From Bacteroidales bacterium UBA3696 (GTDB lineage Bacteria; Bacteroidota; Bacteroidia; Bacteroidales; Paludibacteraceae), in the NCBI GenBank assembly GCA_002372135.1, contig DFIN01000023.1, forward strand, positions 1 through 19,962: 19,962 nt of DNA, read 5' to 3'. Under the pieces are notes generated by a model. The model was not told where the DNA came from and ran no database searches. It saw only the letters and a program-made list of their open reading frames with translations. Position numbers and translations under genes: made by a program. This document shows, piece after piece, positions 1 to 7,163 of the stretch. The first letter of the stretch is position 1. The number at the start of each line of letters is the position of its first letter.

Positions 1-90
1 TGAATGGTGTTTTCGCCCGGTTTGCTAACCTTTTGAAAATACATATTCGGCACTTTTCTCTATTCTTTTCGCTCAAAACTCACCAACTTC

Positions 91-127
91 TTTCCACTTT
101 CCACTTTCCACTCTCCACTTTCCACTT
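91..127. repeat. Short tandem repeat, unit TTTCCAC
   Basis: Five near-perfect copies of the heptamer TTTCCAC in a row; one copy has CTCTCCAC instead. It lies in a gene-free stretch (1-337). An ORF can be drawn through it (33-242), but it starts at TTG and reads low-complexity sequence, so I do not call a gene. Function unknown; similar degenerate short repeats occur elsewhere in this window. Confidence 0.8.
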
Positions 128-130
128 ATA

Positions 131-168
131 TGTGGCACCAATCAAAGGGTCGTTTGATAGGTGCCATA
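131..168. repeat. Imperfect inverted repeat (hairpin) in gene-free stretch
   Basis: The arms GGCACC-A-ATCAAA and TTTGAT-A-GGTGCC pair over 12 bp with one A/A mismatch around the loop GGGTCG, and a T-A pair extends the base. No T-run follows on either strand, so it is not a convincing terminator. It could be an operator, a mobile-element end or an RNA hairpin. The rest of 1-252 shows nothing else I can support. Confidence 0.6.
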
Positions 169-252
169 GGAAGGGGATTGTAACAGGGGATAATACAATG
201 TCCTTTGATGTATTGATATTACCGCGAAAAACAACAAAATGACATACAACGT

Positions 253-284
253 CTTGCGGGGTTGGCTGAAAGACTGTACCTTTG
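253..284 (+). promoter_or_regulatory. Putative Bacteroidetes promoter for the decayed toxin-antitoxin locus
   Basis: A TACCTTTG box (277-284) matches the Bacteroidetes -7 consensus TAnnTTTG. A weak -33 box, CTTG (253-256), lies 20 nt upstream. Transcription would start near 290, about 47 nt before the ATG at 338. That ATG is preceded by a strong purine-rich AAGGAGG (325-332). Confidence 0.5.
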
Positions 285-337
285 CGGGCAGAAAATGATT
301 AGCAGATAGCAATAAGAAAATAAGGAAGGAGGCAATT

Positions 338-429
338 ATGAAAGATGCAAAATTAAAACCCGGATACCGCAGATACGTGGTGTATATACTTACTCTTCTG
401 TCGATGAAATGATCAAATCGATACTATAA
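338..429 (+). pseudogene. Remnant of antitoxin gene (RelB/DinJ-like partner position)
   Basis: An ATG at 338 follows a good ribosome-binding site. Its frame closes after only 24 codons. The next frame continues with GVYTYSSVDEMIKSIL and ends in a TAA that overlaps the downstream toxin ATG by one base (TAATG at 427-431). That is the usual antitoxin-toxin junction. The reading is therefore of an antitoxin whose middle was lost and whose frame shifted, leaving its start signal and C-terminus. The family is inferred from the toxin next door, not from the remnant itself. Confidence 0.5.
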
Positions 430-689
430 TGTACACGCTGAAAACAACCAAGAGATTTAATTCCGATTTCAGACGCTGTATAAGACAAGGCAAAAGCGTT
501 CAAGCGTTTCGCGAAACCGTTGAAATACTTGCCGAAACAGGTACATTGCCTATCGAGTACAGACCTCATCAGTTGAGAGATAATTTTGCAGGCTGTTGTC
601 ACATGAGTGCAATCGCACTCTTACTAATCCATGGGTACATACCGAAAATATCGGAGGTGCGTTGTCTTCCAAAAAACTGCTCACGGTAG
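429..689 (+). pseudogene. Truncated YafQ/RelE-superfamily toxin
   Basis: The first 56 or so residues (MYTLKTTKRFNSDFRR..., then LPIEYRPHQLRDNFAGC) match the N-terminal half of YafQ-type mRNA endonuclease toxins, which have a basic helix and then a PxxYxxHxLxGxxxG segment. The C-terminal half that carries the catalytic histidine and the usual ECHIxPDWLL and GSHSDLF-like motifs is missing. After GC the frame reads CHMSAIALLLIHGY... without similarity I can see. The other frame (605-742) begins HECNRTLTNPW, faintly like the lost ECH..PDW segment, and then runs as SSKKLLTVEEFKQLG to a TGA at 740. A frameshift or small rearrangement is the likely cause. Probably inactive. It overlaps the remnant antitoxin upstream and is followed by a terminator at 761. 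Confidence 0.6.
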
Positions 690-760
690 AAGAATTTAAG
701 CAGTTAGGTCATCTTCGTTTGCGCGAAATCCCAAGGATGTGATTTGTTAAGAAATATAAG

Positions 761-802
761 AAAAGCGGTAATATCAGTAAAAGGGATATTGCCGCTTTTT
801 TT
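761..802 (+). terminator. Rho-independent terminator after the decayed toxin locus
   Basis: The arms AAAGCGGTAATATC (762-775) and GATATTGCCGCTTT (785-798) form a 14-bp stem with one G-U pair. The loop is about 9 nt, followed by a T-run (796-802). Confidence 0.85.
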
Positions 803-821
803 GTTTGTTATCGGCAACAAT

Positions 822-858
822 CTTTGAAATCTATGAATCTTTGAATTCTTGAATCCCT
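822..858. repeat. Degenerate GAATCTTT-type short repeat
   Basis: GAAT recurs at 835, 843 and 851, an 8-nt period, with a GAAAT copy at 826. A related patch (ATCTTTGAATTT) sits just upstream of the gene at 1730 (about 1664-1698) together with the palindrome TTTGAATCTTCAAA. This is low-complexity intergenic sequence; no gene is seen between 742 and 1010. Confidence 0.6.
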
Positions 859-925
859 AATTTGAGGAGAATAATATAAAGAAGTCGTTCATTGACGTAT
901 TGCAGAAATCGAAAAAAAGCAAAAA

Positions 926-957
926 TTTGTGTAAAAGAAGTAAACACCGTACTTTTG
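926..957 (+). promoter_or_regulatory. Bacteroidetes promoter for the toxin-antitoxin operon
   Basis: TTTG (926-929) and TACTTTTG (950-957), separated by 20 nt, match the Bacteroidetes -33/-7 consensus TTTG-N19-20-TAnnTTTG. Predicted transcription start is near 963, leaving a leader of about 46 nt before the antitoxin ATG at 1010. This placement is the main reason for preferring the ATG at 1010 over the earlier in-frame start at 962. Confidence 0.75.
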
Positions 958-1009
958 CTGCGTGTTTATAAACACATTATCGGCTATAACGAAGAAAAAT
1001 TATACGACT

Positions 1010-1246
1010 ATGGTACAAGAATTTACTTATTCAGATGTTCTCAATATGGCATTTATGCTTCCGTTAGAAGAACAAAAAATCGTGATAAGGGCTATGCAAA
1101 GTAGAATAGAGGATACGCAGGTAGAAGCATCTGTAGTTCCCTACACGTGGGACGAAGTAAAAGCACGCTTTGAAACGGCAAAACAACAATTTGCTACAGG
1201 ACAATATAAAACCCATAAACAAGTAATGGCACATCGTTCAATGTAG
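1010..1246 (+). CDS. Antitoxin of a ParE/RelE-type toxin-antitoxin pair
   Basis: A 78-residue acidic, helical-looking protein (MVQEFTYSDVLNMAFMLPLE...). The N-terminal part (SDVLNMAFMLPLEEQKIVIRAMQSRIED) resembles short addiction-module antitoxins, in which a helical DNA- or dimer-binding segment leads into an extended tail. The tail TWDEVKARFETAKQQFATGQYKTH would wrap the toxin. An earlier in-frame start at 962 would add 16 residues but lies at the predicted transcription start, so 1010 is chosen. The stop lies 4 nt before the toxin start, so the two are co-transcribed and probably translationally coupled. Antitoxin-toxin complexes of this kind usually repress their own promoter; the box at 926-957 would be the target. 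Assignment rests mainly on size, order and partner. Confidence 0.75.
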   Translation: MVQEFTYSDVLNMAFMLPLEEQKIVIRAMQSRIEDTQVEASVVPYTWDEVKARFETAKQQFATGQYKTHKQVMAHRSM

Positions 1247-1250
1247 AGAT

Positions 1251-1559
1251 ATGGATATACTTTGGTCAAATCAAGCACAGGAAGCTTTTGGTGATATTCG
1301 AGATTACTTGTTTACGCATTTTGGAATTGAAGCAGAGGAATCGTACCTCAATAAGGTAGATGATACATTGGCTCAAATAGTAAAATTCCCGAATGTTGGT
1401 GTTCCCGTTTATCAATTATCAGCAGATGGTACTGTAAGGAGTTTTCTTATCAAGGGCTTAAGTAAATTCATTTATTATGTGCGAGATAATACGATTTATA
1501 TAGCCGATGTTTGGGATGTACGTCAAGACCCTGATGTCCTTTTAGAACGTTTTACTTGA
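1251..1559 (+). CDS. RelE/ParE-family toxin
   Basis: A 102-residue protein with the ParE/RelE-fold pattern. It has an N-terminal strand (MDILWSNQAQ), two helices (AFGDIRDYLFTHFGIEAEESYLNKVDDTLAQI), then FPNVGVPV and a strand-rich C-terminus (RSFLIKGLSKFIYYVRDNTIYIADVWDVRQDP) ending LLERF. The YYVRDNTIYIADVWDVRQDP segment is characteristic of Bacteroidetes ParE-like toxins. ParE members poison DNA gyrase and RelE members cleave mRNA at the ribosome; the sequence alone does not decide which. It is intact and paired with an antitoxin 4 nt upstream, and a strong terminator follows at 1607. Such pairs sit on chromosomes as stabilising or defence modules. It lies next to a decayed toxin locus of a different subfamily. 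Confidence 0.85.
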   Translation: MDILWSNQAQEAFGDIRDYLFTHFGIEAEESYLNKVDDTLAQIVKFPNVGVPVYQLSADGTVRSFLIKGLSKFIYYVRDNTIYIADVWDVRQDPDVLLERFT

Positions 1560-1606
1560 TAATGTCTATATCAAGGTAAATCTCGATTGACAAACATATT
1601 TTGCTT

Positions 1607-1641
1607 CAGACACGAAACATTGTTTCGTGTCTGTCTTTTTT
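1607..1641 (+). terminator. Rho-independent terminator of the toxin-antitoxin operon
   Basis: A perfect 11-bp stem, AGACACGAAAC / GTTTCGTGTCT (1608-1618 and 1622-1632), has an ATT loop and one more C-G pair at its base. It is followed by TCTTTTTT (1634-1641). Confidence 0.9.
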
Positions 1642-1729
1642 CTGCAATCGTTAATTCCGCAATGTTTGAATCTTCAAAGCTGTAATCTTTGAATTTCAAT
1701 ATATTAACCTCTTAAAAATTTATGAACGT

Positions 1730-4700
1730 ATGAAAAAAACAACCCTTTTATTAGCTGCAGCGTGGATGCTGTTGCTATGGTTTGTGCCGCAATCGGCAAA
1801 AGCTGACGTGGACTACCTTAGAGAACCATTTACTATTGAGACAACCACTGGGAGCAGCGGAACATATTATATTCGATTCTATAATAGTTCCTTATATTCT
1901 GCAAACTACACAGTAACAATCAATTTGGATTATCGCTTGAAAGAAGCGACAGATGAGAATTTCGGGGATTGGACGACAGTTGCAACAGCAAACACTACGA
2001 CTGCCAAAGGCTTGTACGACAATAGTATTTCCTTAGCAGCAGGAAAAACTTATATTATTCAATTTAGAGGAATTAACTCAACGGGGTTCAGTAAAGAAAG
2101 TGGTATTACGAGTTGGGCTGGTTTTTTGTCAAAAAAAGATAATTATCAAATTCTACCTCAATCATCAACATCCGATTGGAATGTTACGATGTACGGCAAC
2201 ATAATGTCGCTCATTGTCGGATATGATACAGATAATGAGGTTACTGCAAAAAACACATTAGCGTCTGAGAATACAATACCAAATAATTATTGCTTTACTT
2301 CATTGTTCTATATGCATCAGTCGTATTATACGGACAACAATGCATCAAGTAATATCAGCCCTGCTAATTACGCCATTATTGATGCGTCTAATTTGATTTT
2401 TCCCGCAACGATATTGAAAACCGGTTGCTATATGAATTTGTTTAACAACACATATAGCCAGGCCAATGGTGTAAAGTACGGTCCTACATTCCTTGTGACA
2501 GACTTAAATAATGCTGCCAATAGTGGTGTAACGGATGCGTTTCGCAGTATGTTTTGGGGGTGTAATCAACTTCAATCAGTTCGCCTAAATTTAACTACCT
2601 GTCCCACTCAGACGGATAATTTTGGATCTTTTATTTATAGCAGCAGTTCCACAGGTAAGATGCTTTATTGCCCCAGTGGATTCAGCTCCTGTAGTACCTG
2701 TTATAACAGCGGTGCAGGAGATACTTCATATCAGTGGAATACATCTGCTTGGTCTTATGACCCGAGTGCCGAACCCGGCGGCGGCGATGAACCCGGTGGC
2801 GGTGTTACATCCGACCCTGCTGAAGTGGATGTGTATCAAGCGGCTACGGCAGATACGACGAAGATTGTGTATGATTATCCTGCCACTATTACCGGCGATG
2901 ATAATAAAAGATACGGACTGGTGGATATGGGTTACGGCGTTATCTGGGCAGACAGAAATGTGGGCGCAAGTGCTGCAAATGGTTTGGGTGATTATTACAA
3001 CTATGGTGGTATTGAGCCTATTGAGGCTGGTGCTGCTTGTACTTATCTTGAGATTGTAAGCAGCATGAATGCAGGCGATATTTTACCCGATGATGCAGAA
3101 ACAGCAAAAGTGATAATGGGTTCCAATTGGCACATGCCCACCAAAGCAGAATGGCAATCGTTGTTGGATAACACAACCTATTCGGGAACTGTCTTTACAA
3201 GCAAATCGGATAATAAAACACTCATATTGCCTACCGGAGGATTCTATGGTGAAGATTATTATGACCAATTTGTATTACAAGCAACTACAAATGGCTATTA
3301 TTGGAGCAGCGAGTTTACAAGTGCAAACTATGATAGTTATTATTATGGTTATGCCTTTTCTAATGCCGTCATATTCTCTAAAGAAGGTGATAATTATATA
3401 GTAGACAATCAAGGATATGTACTCTATGGCGCACAAGTCCGCGCCATTTATGAACCTTCCTTTACAACCTACACTCTAACTATTCACGCCGGAGATCAGA
3501 CTTACACTTACGTGTGCGAAGATGGTCAGAGCGTGACGGTGACGGCTCATGCAGATAAAAATGCCGAGTACAAACAGGTGTTCAAATGGTGGTCGGACGA
3601 CCATAGCAACACCAATGCCGAGCGCACCTTTACCGTCGATGACGACATAGAAGTGACGGCTGTCTTCACATTGGATCCAAGTGTGCCGCAACACACGGCT
3701 ACTTTCGTGAATTACGATGGAACGCAACTCTATCAAGTCAATGTAGCAATAGGAGCAATGCCTGTTTATGCGGGTTCGACTCCCACCAAGACCGACTGGT
3801 TCTTCAATGGTTGGTCGCCTGCTATCAGCGTTATGGGCGATGCGGATGTTGTCTATACTGCTACGTTCCGCGATTTAGAGTCCGCTCCCGCCAACGTGAA
3901 TATCTATCAAGGTATGACTGCGGACACGATGAAGATTCTTTACAATCTTGACCCGAAGACCGGTGCAGACGGCAAGACTTATATCCCTGTAGATATGGGC
4001 TACGGTGTGGCTTGGGCTGACAGGAATGTGGGGGCAACTTCTACAACAAATGTGGGTACATATTTTGCTTGGAGCGATACGAATCCTAATAGAAGTTGGC
4101 CATCCAACGGGAGTTTATATGGTCCTATAAATCAAGGTAGTAGCACTTTCGTAAATGGTTATACATTAACATCAACCTACGATGCTGCTTATCAAAATAT
4201 GGGACCTACTTGGCGTATGCCTACTAATACAGAATGGTCTGATTTCCTTGCAAATACTACAGTGGCTGCAGATGGCGGGACATTCAAAAATAAAATAGAT
4301 AACACGAAATCTATTTTCTTACCTGCAAGCGGCTATTATATTCGTCAATCATTAGATCAATCAACCTATAGGTATTATTGGTCCAGTAAGATGTATAAAG
4401 GCACACTTAAGGTTGGATATAGTAATACAACCGTAAACGGAGCATATGCACTCCAAAATTACGGAGGAACATATTATGTCGACTGGTATGACCACTCGGG
4501 TGGAACCACTAATAATGCTAAATATAATTACGAGTTAAGCACACAATATTACGGTATGCCCGTCCGCGCTATCTATGTGCCGTCTTACTCCACCTGCACG
4601 CTGACCGTCAATGTAGGTACAAAGAAATATCGGTACATCTGCCAGTCAGGACAAGAGGTAACGGTTACCGCTAATGCCACAGTAGCGGGTCAAGTATTTG

Positions 4701-6037
4701 ACAAGTGGACGGAAGACAACAACACCAATGCCACCCGCACGTTTACCGTAACGGGGAATGTCGCCTATACTGCAACCTTCAAGGAGGCACCTTCTGTAAG
4801 CACATATACGGTTCATTTCCTTGCTGGCGAAGGTAGCGGAACTATGTCAGACCAAGAGATTAATGTGGGTGAGCCAACTAATCTCAATGCCAACACCTTC
4901 ACTGCGCCGACGGCTACCATCACCTATGACTATCAAGGCGCAACAGGCGGCAATAGCAAAGAAACAGATGTCGTTACGGCAGAATTCGATAGTTGGTACG
5001 ATGAAGATAGCGAAACGTCTTATAATGATGAAGACGAAGTGACCGACCTCGCTGCAGCCGATGAGACTGTTACCCTGACCGCACAATGGATGTACAACAC
5101 GATTACTCTGCCCACACCCACTAAGACAGGTTACACCTTTGCAGGATGGGAAGATGAGGACGGCGGTTCGCACGATGGCGATGAAATGTTCTTCCCCGAA
5201 AAGAGCCAAACCTTCACCGCCACATGGACCAAAGCCACCACCCTTGACCTGTACGATAATCGCAATGCGGCATACTACAACAATATCAAAGACCTCAACG
5301 GAAAGACCTATGACGTAACCTACCATCGCTCTGTCAAATACGAAAGCGACAACGGCAATGCACGTTGGTACACCCTCTGCCTGCCCTTTGATGTGGATCA
5401 AAGCCAATTAGACCTCAACGGCTTGACCGGCAAGGTATATGAGTACCGCTATGCCGAAGGCTCGGCTGACGAGAACGACCACGTTACCTTCCACTTCCGT
5501 GCAGTTAAATCACCCAATTATATGCACGCCGGTCAAGGCTACCTCGTCAAAGCCACAAGCACGATGCCTTCCGAATATACCTTCGCGAATGTTACACTCA
5601 ACACCGCCACCGATGTAGCGGACGGCGATGTGAATGACCTTAAAGAGACTAATGCATACAAGGAGAGCGGAGAGATAGCCATCGTAGGTGTATTGCGTAA
5701 CGGTACATTGTCGGCAGTAGGCAAACAAGTGATGGGTTTGGCAAACAATAAGATTTGGTATCCGCACTCAAGTGGTAATCCCATGCCTGCTTACCGTGCG
5801 TACTTCTATAATCCCAATGCTTCGGCATCGGTTATGCCTCGTGTTCGCATCGAGGTGGAAGGCGAAGGTACGACCGAGTTGGAAGTAGTGGACGGCGAAC
5901 TGTATGATGCCCGTGGGAATAATGCGGGCGGGGACGTCCGCGCTCCCAGTGGTGCCGCCAGCAAGTACATCCGAAACGGCGTACTCATCATTGAGCGCAA
6001 CGGCGTAACCTATGACGCACAAGGGAAGAGACTATAG
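1730..6037 (+). CDS. Large exported multi-domain protein with two FISUMP modules and InlB-like repeats
   Basis: 1,435 residues. A clear signal peptide (MKKTTLLLAAAWMLLLWFVP, cleavage near SAKA-D at residue 25) sends it to the envelope or outside. Residues 26-345 are an AT-rich region of unknown fold ending in a PGGG-rich linker (about 347-357). Two paralogous modules follow, starting near 366 and 723. Each opens with V-x-x-YQ..TAD..KI.Y, then a FISUMP-type domain (about 395-576 and 751-951) with MGYGV.WADRNVGA, W.MPT..EW and YYWSS, ending VRAIY.PS. InlB/Flg_new-type beta repeats lie at about 581-715, 957-1017 and 1025-1165 (e.g. YTFAGWEDEDG). The last 270 residues are a beta-rich region common at the end of Bacteroidales exported proteins, closing with KYIRNGVLIIERNG and TYDAQGKRL. 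That tail may be a sorting signal. No catalytic motif is seen; adhesion or surface display is an inference. The start is the only ATG in frame with the signal peptide. Confidence 0.85.
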   Translation: MKKTTLLLAAAWMLLLWFVPQSAKADVDYLREPFTIETTTGSSGTYYIRFYNSSLYSANYTVTINLDYRLKEATDENFGDWTTVATANTTTAKGLYDNSISLAAGKTYIIQFRGINSTGFSKESGITSWAGFLSKKDNYQILPQSSTSDWNVTMYGNIMSLIVGYDTDNEVTAKNTLASENTIPNNYCFTSLFYMHQSYYTDNNASSNISPANYAIIDASNLIFPATILKTGCYMNLFNNTYSQANGVKYGPTFLVTDLNNAANSGVTDAFRSMFWGCNQLQSVRLNLTTCPTQTDNFGSFIYSSSSTGKMLYCPSGFSSCSTCYNSGAGDTSYQWNTSAWSYDPSAEPGGGDEPGGGVTSDPAEVDVYQAATADTTKIVYDYPATITGDDNKRYGLVDMGYGVIWADRNVGASAANGLGDYYNYGGIEPIEAGAACTYLEIVSSMNAGDILPDDAETAKVIMGSNWHMPTKAEWQSLLDNTTYSGTVFTSKSDNKTLILPTGGFYGEDYYDQFVLQATTNGYYWSSEFTSANYDSYYYGYAFSNAVIFSKEGDNYIVDNQGYVLYGAQVRAIYEPSFTTYTLTIHAGDQTYTYVCEDGQSVTVTAHADKNAEYKQVFKWWSDDHSNTNAERTFTVDDDIEVTAVFTLDPSVPQHTATFVNYDGTQLYQVNVAIGAMPVYAGSTPTKTDWFFNGWSPAISVMGDADVVYTATFRDLESAPANVNIYQGMTADTMKILYNLDPKTGADGKTYIPVDMGYGVAWADRNVGATSTTNVGTYFAWSDTNPNRSWPSNGSLYGPINQGSSTFVNGYTLTSTYDAAYQNMGPTWRMPTNTEWSDFLANTTVAADGGTFKNKIDNTKSIFLPASGYYIRQSLDQSTYRYYWSSKMYKGTLKVGYSNTTVNGAYALQNYGGTYYVDWYDHSGGTTNNAKYNYELSTQYYGMPVRAIYVPSYSTCTLTVNVGTKKYRYICQSGQEVTVTANATVAGQVFDKWTEDNNTNATRTFTVTGNVAYTATFKEAPSVSTYTVHFLAGEGSGTMSDQEINVGEPTNLNANTFTAPTATITYDYQGATGGNSKETDVVTAEFDSWYDEDSETSYNDEDEVTDLAAADETVTLTAQWMYNTITLPTPTKTGYTFAGWEDEDGGSHDGDEMFFPEKSQTFTATWTKATTLDLYDNRNAAYYNNIKDLNGKTYDVTYHRSVKYESDNGNARWYTLCLPFDVDQSQLDLNGLTGKVYEYRYAEGSADENDHVTFHFRAVKSPNYMHAGQGYLVKATSTMPSEYTFANVTLNTATDVADGDVNDLKETNAYKESGEIAIVGVLRNGTLSAVGKQVMGLANNKIWYPHSSGNPMPAYRAYFYNPNASASVMPRVRIEVEGEGTTELEVVDGELYDARGNNAGGDVRAPSGAASKYIRNGVLIIERNGVTYDAQGKRL
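2825..4795 (+). repeat. Internal tandem duplication of a FISUMP plus beta-repeat module
   Basis: The segment beginning VDVYQAATADTTKIVYD (2825) and the one beginning VNIYQGMTADTMKILYN (3896) share the same order: lead-in, MGYGV(I/A)WADRNVGA, W(H/R)MPT..EW, YYWSS, VRAIY(E/V)PS, then T(Y/C)TLT(I/V).....Y(T/R)Y(V/I)C..GQ.VTV. The first module also has one extra InlB-like repeat (about 655-715). The central parts (GYYWSS to VRAIY, 3293-3451 and 4371-4575) differ strongly in sequence and length while the flanks are conserved. Confidence 0.75.
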
Positions 6038-6069
6038 CAACTCCATTTCATAATCATAGTTTTAGGCAG

Positions 6070-6105
6070 GTACGGGGACGTTTCACAACGTCCCCGTACT
6101 GTTTG
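6070..6105. terminator. Hairpin between convergent genes, probable terminator
   Basis: A perfect 13-bp inverted repeat, GTACGGGGACGTT / AACGTCCCCGTAC (6070-6082 and 6087-6099), with a TCAC loop. It is followed by TGTTTGTT on the plus strand and has only a weak T-tract on the other. It sits 33 nt after the stop of the large exported protein and between convergent genes. The stem is very stable but the U-tract is poor. Confidence 0.6.
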
Positions 6106-6110
6106 TTAAT

Positions 6111-6166
6111 AGAAGTAAGAAGTTAGACCACTGCGTTGTAAGAAGTAAGAGCCTAACCTCTAACTT
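6111..6166. repeat. AGAAGTA/AGAAGTT short repeats with inverted copy
   Basis: AGAAGTA-AGAAGTT (6111-6124) recurs as AGAAGTAAGAG (6141-6151). An inverted form (CTAACCTCTAACTT, 6153-6166) follows, so the patch can also fold. It abuts the stop codon of the metallophosphoesterase gene. It is the third type of short intergenic repeat in the window. Confidence 0.55.
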
Positions 6167-7160
6167 AGAGTTGGAAATAGTCAATCTGTTCCCCGCTGTT
6201 GATCTCTCGTGTCTCGACGGTTAGCGTATCGCGGCTGAGGGTAACGAGTTCGTACAATTGCCTCTCGCTGCAGACCACTTCGTTCTTGTCGCTTTCTTTG
6301 GCGCGGTAGAACTTGCGTGCGCTGTTAATCCCTACAAACGGCAAACGGCGTGCGTAGGTGTGGTCATGCCCTGTAAACACAAGGTCGGCTTGCTGCAATA
6401 TACGCCGGAAAGTGATGTAAACAGGTATGTTCTGCCTGCCCTTGGCAGAGGAATAGACGGGGTGGTGCATCATCACTATCACAAATCGGTTGCCCGCATC
6501 CTGTATGGCTTGACTCACCCATGTATTGACTTGTGTATAGTCCGATATGCGTTGCAGTCCGTTGGTGTCAATAGCTATGAGGCGCAACTGCGGGAAATCG
6601 ACGAAATAGGTGGTGCCGATAAATCGTTTCGGACCGTTCTTCGGTTGGGGGAAGAGTTCGTACCACAAAGATGGCAGCCGGCGCACAATGCCCTTTCGAT
6701 ATTCATGATTACCGGGTGTTGTAACTACGGGCAGTGCCTCAAAAGGTGTTCCTTCCAGTTCACTCACTAATTGTTGTGCATAGTAAAAATACCCCCGTTC
6801 GATAAAGTCGCCCAACTGGGCATAGAAATCTACTTGCGGGTGGCGTTGGTAGATCTTTTCCCACTGCAGGCTGTCTATCCCGTTGTGCACATCGCCGAGC
6901 ATGATAAAGACGAGGCTGTCTGGGGTTGCTGTATCGTGCCAAACGGGTACTGTTTGTCTGCCACGTTGCTCGTAGTGCACTTGGAACGTTGGAAGCGAGT
7001 CTTCGGAAAAGGTGTGGAAACGATAAACGACCGTATCTTGTTGCCACACAGGTTCTTCGGGGTTGCCAAACCAAGCCTTCCAGCGAACGGTACAAAGGAT
7101 GATACCGCCCGTCAGAAGGCTAAGAAGAATAGCGTATAACGCAATCCGTTTTTGGTTCAT
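6165..7160 (-). CDS. Membrane-anchored calcineurin-like metallophosphoesterase
   Basis: 331 residues. An N-terminal hydrophobic segment (about 7-25, LYAILLSLLTGGIILC) with no obvious cleavage site suggests a signal anchor holding the catalytic domain in the periplasm. The dinuclear-metal motifs are all present in order: GDVH (D90, H92), GDFIERG (D118), GNHE (151-153), MMHHP (232-233) and GHDHTYAR (265-267). This is the purple-acid-phosphatase-like arrangement of the calcineurin superfamily, which hydrolyses phosphoesters. The substrate cannot be told from sequence. It is the last gene of a minus-strand run, starting only 3 nt after the stop of the DUF3127 gene, so the two are surely co-transcribed. 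The ATG start fits both the membrane segment and the spacing. Confidence 0.85.
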   Translation of the reverse strand: MNQKRIALYAILLSLLTGGIILCTVRWKAWFGNPEEPVWQQDTVVYRFHTFSEDSLPTFQVHYEQRGRQTVPVWHDTATPDSLVFIMLGDVHNGIDSLQWEKIYQRHPQVDFYAQLGDFIERGYFYYAQQLVSELEGTPFEALPVVTTPGNHEYRKGIVRRLPSLWYELFPQPKNGPKRFIGTTYFVDFPQLRLIAIDTNGLQRISDYTQVNTWVSQAIQDAGNRFVIVMMHHPVYSSAKGRQNIPVYITFRRILQQADLVFTGHDHTYARRLPFVGINSARKFYRAKESDKNEVVCSERQLYELVTLSRDTLTVETREINSGEQIDYFQL

Positions 7161-7163
7161 GTG

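Noticed and set aside
91..127. CRISPR-like array
   Set aside because: The heptamers are contiguous, with no spacers of typical length and no cas genes.
33..242. A 69-codon open frame at the left edge
   Set aside because: It starts at TTG, runs through a heptamer repeat and a hairpin, and resembles no protein I recognise.
4847..5407. A 186-codon minus-strand open frame inside the large exported protein gene
   Set aside because: It is antisense to conserved repeat domains, has no recognisable protein features, and is explained by the codon bias of the real gene.
1730..6037. Complete diversity-generating retroelement
   Set aside because: No reverse transcriptase, accessory gene or template repeat is present in the window; only the domain type is suggestive.
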